The position numbers were made by a program, and so were the translations under genes. The notes beneath the pieces are model-generated. The model saw only the letters and a list, made by a program, of their open reading frames with translations, was not told the DNA's origin and did not search any database. From positions 1 to 19,868 of the forward strand of contig CANHJY010000001.1 in the NCBI GenBank assembly GCA_947461185.1: 19,868 nucleotides of DNA, in the 5' to 3' direction. This DNA comes from Flavobacteriales bacterium. GTDB taxonomy: Bacteria > Bacteroidota > Bacteroidia > Flavobacteriales_D > Crocinitomicaceae. Positions 17,224 through 19,868 of the stretch are shown here, one piece after another; position 1 is the first letter of the stretch, and each line of letters begins with the position of its first letter.

Positions 17224-18201
17224 CTATTTAAGTGTAAAACTATCGGAACCGATCAACATTCCATCGCAATAAATCTTAACTTTATAATTACCTGAAAGTG
17301 CAGACTCACCTTTCAAATCATAGTAGATCGTCATATCAACACTTTGATTTCGATAATCAACTTCTTTCTTATCAGAATAGGAAATTGTTCCATTTTCCGT
17401 TTGAATGACATTTGTTGATTTAGACTGCATAGTCTTTCCATCGGGATTCATAATTTGAAGGTAAACGATCTTATTGCCAGATGATGTCAAGGAATTCTCC
17501 GATATTGTAAAAGAGGACCTTATTTGAATGACGTTTTTAGCTTTATTAGTAACCTCAACAGTATTATTCAATTTCATTTTTAGTGCCTCAGTTACAATGC
17601 TATAAGCTTGAAGTTTAGAACCTTTCTTAACTTGCTCCGCCTTTTGTTCCGCATCAGCTTTATATGTATCCCTTTCATCGATAGTAGTATTTAATTTTAC
17701 TGTTCTATCATCTAATTCTCGGGTTAAATTGTCTTTCTCCTCATTTAGTTTGACAATGTCACTAACATAACCGCGCATGATTTCTCGCAATGTTTCATTC
17801 TCCCTTTTCAATTTCGCCAATTGTGAAGCATTCATGTTTTTGGTCTGATTGATTTCGTTAATCAAAGTCTGAATGCGTGCTTTTTGAATGTTAAGAGAAT
17901 CCGCTTTACTTTTATCTTGTTCAATTAAAGCATCATAGGTATCTAACATATTAAGAAAATCTGCTTTTAAGTCACTTGCCGTATTAATATCTCTATCACC
18001 AAGATTTGCAGACAATAACTTTTTAAGCCCGTCAAGCTCTGATTGACTTTTAGTAAAACCTTCGGAGCAAGCATTTAATTCTTCATTTTTCTGAGACCAT
18101 AAATAAGCCATATAGCCTAACCCACCGATAAGCAATAATATAATTAACATCAAAATGATTGATGTTCTCTTTCCTCCTTCATTTCTTTCTTCTTCAGCCA
18201 T
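17224..18201 (-). CDS. Membrane-anchored coiled-coil protein with C-terminal beta domain, function unknown
   Basis: I do not recognise a named family for this 325-residue protein. A short charged cytoplasmic start (MAEEERNEGGKR) is followed by one membrane segment (about 14-34) and then a long coiled coil (about 35-195) with heptad-like runs such as LAKLKRENETLREIM and VKLNEEKDNLTRELDD. The last about 125 residues are beta-rich, with FTISENSLTSSGNKIVYLQIMNPDGK and a final LSGNYKVKIYCDGMLIGSDSFTLK, resembling an Ig-like fold. Positive charges before the membrane segment put the coiled coil and beta domain in the periplasm. It has its own TAnnTTTG element and leads the run into the RRM and enoyl-CoA hydratase genes. 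It could be a spacer or scaffold in the envelope; this is inference. Confidence 0.8.
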   Translation of the reverse strand: MAEEERNEGGKRTSIILMLIILLLIGGLGYMAYLWSQKNEELNACSEGFTKSQSELDGLKKLLSANLGDRDINTASDLKADFLNMLDTYDALIEQDKSKADSLNIQKARIQTLINEINQTKNMNASQLAKLKRENETLREIMRGYVSDIVKLNEEKDNLTRELDDRTVKLNTTIDERDTYKADAEQKAEQVKKGSKLQAYSIVTEALKMKLNNTVEVTNKAKNVIQIRSSFTISENSLTSSGNKIVYLQIMNPDGKTMQSKSTNVIQTENGTISYSDKKEVDYRNQSVDMTIYYDLKGESALSGNYKVKIYCDGMLIGSDSFTLK

Positions 18202-18223
18202 AGTGAACGAAATTTTTCAATTA

Positions 18224-18231
18224 CAAATGTA
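18224..18231 (-). promoter_or_regulatory. Candidate -7 promoter element of the coiled-coil protein gene
   Basis: On the minus strand TACATTTG matches TAnnTTTG, 22 bases before the ATG at 18201. About 20 bases upstream is TTTT instead of TTTG. It would start a transcript covering the coiled-coil, RRM and enoyl-CoA hydratase genes. Confidence 0.5.
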
Positions 18232-18264
18232 AGCAATACTATGTATGGATTAAAATGTTACCGA

Positions 18265-18281
18265 TAATTTTACGAAAATTA
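18265..18281. repeat. AT-only inverted repeat at the aldehyde dehydrogenase stop codon
   Basis: TAATTTT and AAAATTA form a perfect 7-base inverted repeat around a 3-base centre, and one arm includes the TAA stop. There is no T run after it on the minus strand, so it is a poor terminator. It might protect the mRNA end or simply reflect AT richness. Confidence 0.3.
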
Positions 18282-19859
18282 GCGAATAATTTCAGCGAAT
18301 GAAAAATATCCATTGATTCTTCGATTAGCATTGAGCGGATTTGCATCTTTAAGGATATCAGGCAAAAAAGAATCAGGAAAGTTTTGATAACAAATTGGAC
18401 GAAGAAATCTTTGAATTGAATCAGCACCAACAGCTCCAAATCTTAAATCTGTTGAAGCAGGAAAAGGACCACCATGTTGCATTGAATGACAAACACGGAC
18501 ACCAGTGGGAACATTATTGAAATTAATCCGTCCAACTTTCAACTCAAAAACCTCAATCCAATCTCGGACTTTTGATGCTTCAATATCCGAATAATCAATA
18601 AAAATAGAACCAGTCAATTGCCCATTTAATGCGTGTAAACATCGCAATATATCATTTTGATTTTCGCAATGAACAATAATACTCACAGGGCCAAAAAACT
18701 CTTCAAGAAACTGACTATTCATCAAAAAATCATCAGGTTTCAATTCAATAATTACAGGATGTACAGCACATTTTGAATCTTCTTTAATGGGATTAGTATC
18801 ACCAATAAAACCAAGTTCATTTAGACGATTTACAAGTTTCACTTTTAGATTAGGATGAATCAAAGTTCTACTTCCCTTAGCTTTAACCAATTGACTTAGT
18901 TCATTAATAAAATCCAAAGAACAATCATCTTTTTCAACAAAAACCACACCCGGTTTCGTGCAAAACTGTCCCCCATCATTTGTAATGGACTCCGCCAAAA
19001 AAGATGCCCAACTTTCCCTATTTTTCTTTAAACTATTACCATGAACTACAACAGGATTTATACTCCCCATTTCGGCAAAAACGGGTATGGGTTCTTTTCT
19101 CATTGAGGCCAATCGAAAAATCGACATCCCGCCTTCAAAACTTCCAGTAAAAGCAACAGCTTTTGCCAAAGGATGTTCTACCAAATAAGCTCCAATTTTG
19201 TTGGAAACACCATTAACATGGGAGAAAACGCCGTCAGGAAGATTAGAAATTTTTGCTGCTTCAACAACTAAATGAGCAATCTTTTCGCTAGTTCCAGCAT
19301 GCATTGGATGAGACTTCACAATAACGGGACAACCTGCTGCAAGTGCCGCAATACTATCACCACCAATTGTTGAATATGCCAAAGGGAAATTACTTGCACC
19401 AAAAACAATAACTGGACCTATTCCGATATTAACCTTCCGAATATCAGACTTCAGTAGATCATTTTCTGTAATTGCAGTATCAATAGAAGGTGACATCCAT
19501 TCATAACTTGCAATTAATTGAGCATGTTGTTGAATTTGTAATAAGGTCCTTTTAAATTCACTTTCAGCCCTTGAAATTGACAAGCCTGATTCTTCACGAT
19601 ATATACTTAATATTTCTTGTTTGTTTTGGCCAAGTAAATTTTCAATATGCTGAAAAAAGGAAATTTTACTCTCTGATTTTAAGAATCGAAAAGTTTCAAA
19701 AGCTTTGGACGCTAAAACTAAAGCTTCATCGAGTTCCTCAAAAGTTGCTTCGTAAAAAACACTTTTGTTCTCTTCATCCAAAACAGGATTGAACGTACGA
19801 AAAGTATCCTTGCCTTTTGCTGATTTTTTATAACCAATACAGTTATAACCAGTAATCAC
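18279..19859 (-). CDS. Aldehyde dehydrogenase, 2,5-dioxovalerate (alpha-ketoglutaric semialdehyde) type
   Basis: This protein of about 526 residues is an NAD(P)-dependent aldehyde dehydrogenase of the class that oxidises 2,5-dioxopentanoate to 2-oxoglutarate, the last step of non-phosphorylative pentose, uronate or hydroxyproline breakdown. It opens with ITGYNCIGYKKSAKGKDTF and FNP, the usual start of this class. Active-site residues are Asn157 in FGASNFPLAYS, Lys182, Glu263 in FAEMGSINPVVV and the nucleophile Cys300 in NDGGQFCTKPGV. FTGS (237-240) is the cofactor loop. Length fits the class (about 525), which is longer than typical 480-residue enzymes. The start shown is GTG 19859, but the frame remains open to the window edge, so an ATG just outside is possible. 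No sugar-acid dehydratase or other pathway gene is visible; partners may lie to the right. Confidence 0.88.
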   Translation of the reverse strand: MITGYNCIGYKKSAKGKDTFRTFNPVLDEENKSVFYEATFEELDEALVLASKAFETFRFLKSESKISFFQHIENLLGQNKQEILSIYREESGLSISRAESEFKRTLLQIQQHAQLIASYEWMSPSIDTAITENDLLKSDIRKVNIGIGPVIVFGASNFPLAYSTIGGDSIAALAAGCPVIVKSHPMHAGTSEKIAHLVVEAAKISNLPDGVFSHVNGVSNKIGAYLVEHPLAKAVAFTGSFEGGMSIFRLASMRKEPIPVFAEMGSINPVVVHGNSLKKNRESWASFLAESITNDGGQFCTKPGVVFVEKDDCSLDFINELSQLVKAKGSRTLIHPNLKVKLVNRLNELGFIGDTNPIKEDSKCAVHPVIIELKPDDFLMNSQFLEEFFGPVSIIVHCENQNDILRCLHALNGQLTGSIFIDYSDIEASKVRDWIEVFELKVGRINFNNVPTGVRVCHSMQHGGPFPASTDLRFGAVGADSIQRFLRPICYQNFPDSFLPDILKDANPLNANRRINGYFSFAEIIR

Positions 19860-19868
19860 AACACTACT

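Overview
The window is AT-rich chromosomal DNA from a member of the Bacteroidota, most likely a flavobacterium-like lineage. The evidence is a monomeric NADP isocitrate dehydrogenase, DUF4403 and OmpA-type envelope proteins, and the gene string rplM-rpsI-rpsB-tsf-pyrH-frr. Upstream sequences also carry the Bacteroidota promoter signature (TTTG, about 19 bases, TAnnTTTG) and few Shine-Dalgarno sequences. Gene density is very high; the longest gap between genes is about 146 bases. I see no tRNA, rRNA, CRISPR array, insertion sequence, integrase or phage gene.

Left part (1-6389). The window opens inside the 3' end of a probable phospholipid acyltransferase gene. It converges on a short, divergent RND-type periplasmic adaptor that has no pump gene beside it. 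A plus-strand run then starts: an AsnB-type glutamine amidotransferase, two GT4-fold glycosyltransferases and the house-cleaning nucleotide pyrophosphatase RdgB. The first three look like part of a surface glycan or glycoconjugate locus.

Middle part (6465-11922). The monomeric isocitrate dehydrogenase keeps every catalytic and cofactor residue I could check. Its stop codon overlaps the start of a small secreted beta-rich protein, and a DUF4403 lipoprotein and an OmpA-domain protein follow. This is a TCA-cycle gene leading into a set of envelope proteins of unknown role.

Right part (11927-19868, all minus strand). Reading along the minus strand, the order is: a 2,5-dioxovalerate-type aldehyde dehydrogenase; a membrane-anchored coiled-coil protein; a small RRM RNA-binding protein; an enoyl-CoA hydratase family protein; ribosomal proteins L13, S9 and S2; EF-Ts; UMP kinase; and ribosome recycling factor. 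L13 has a textbook Bacteroidota promoter. The S9-S2 gap looks like a structured leader. A perfect 34-base palindrome ends the tsf transcript, and pyrH-frr restarts from its own TAnnTTTG element.

Several starts were moved from the longest open frame on protein-family grounds: asnB to 1537, icd to 6497 and pyrH to 13226. Non-ATG starts are likely for rplM (GTG), the DUF4403 gene (GTG), the first glycosyltransferase (TTG) and possibly the aldehyde dehydrogenase (GTG). I did not find a clear new multi-gene system. The best leads are the AsnB-glycosyltransferase set, the envelope genes attached to icd, the OmpA domain lacking its usual peptidoglycan-binding Asp, and the ribosomal leaders.
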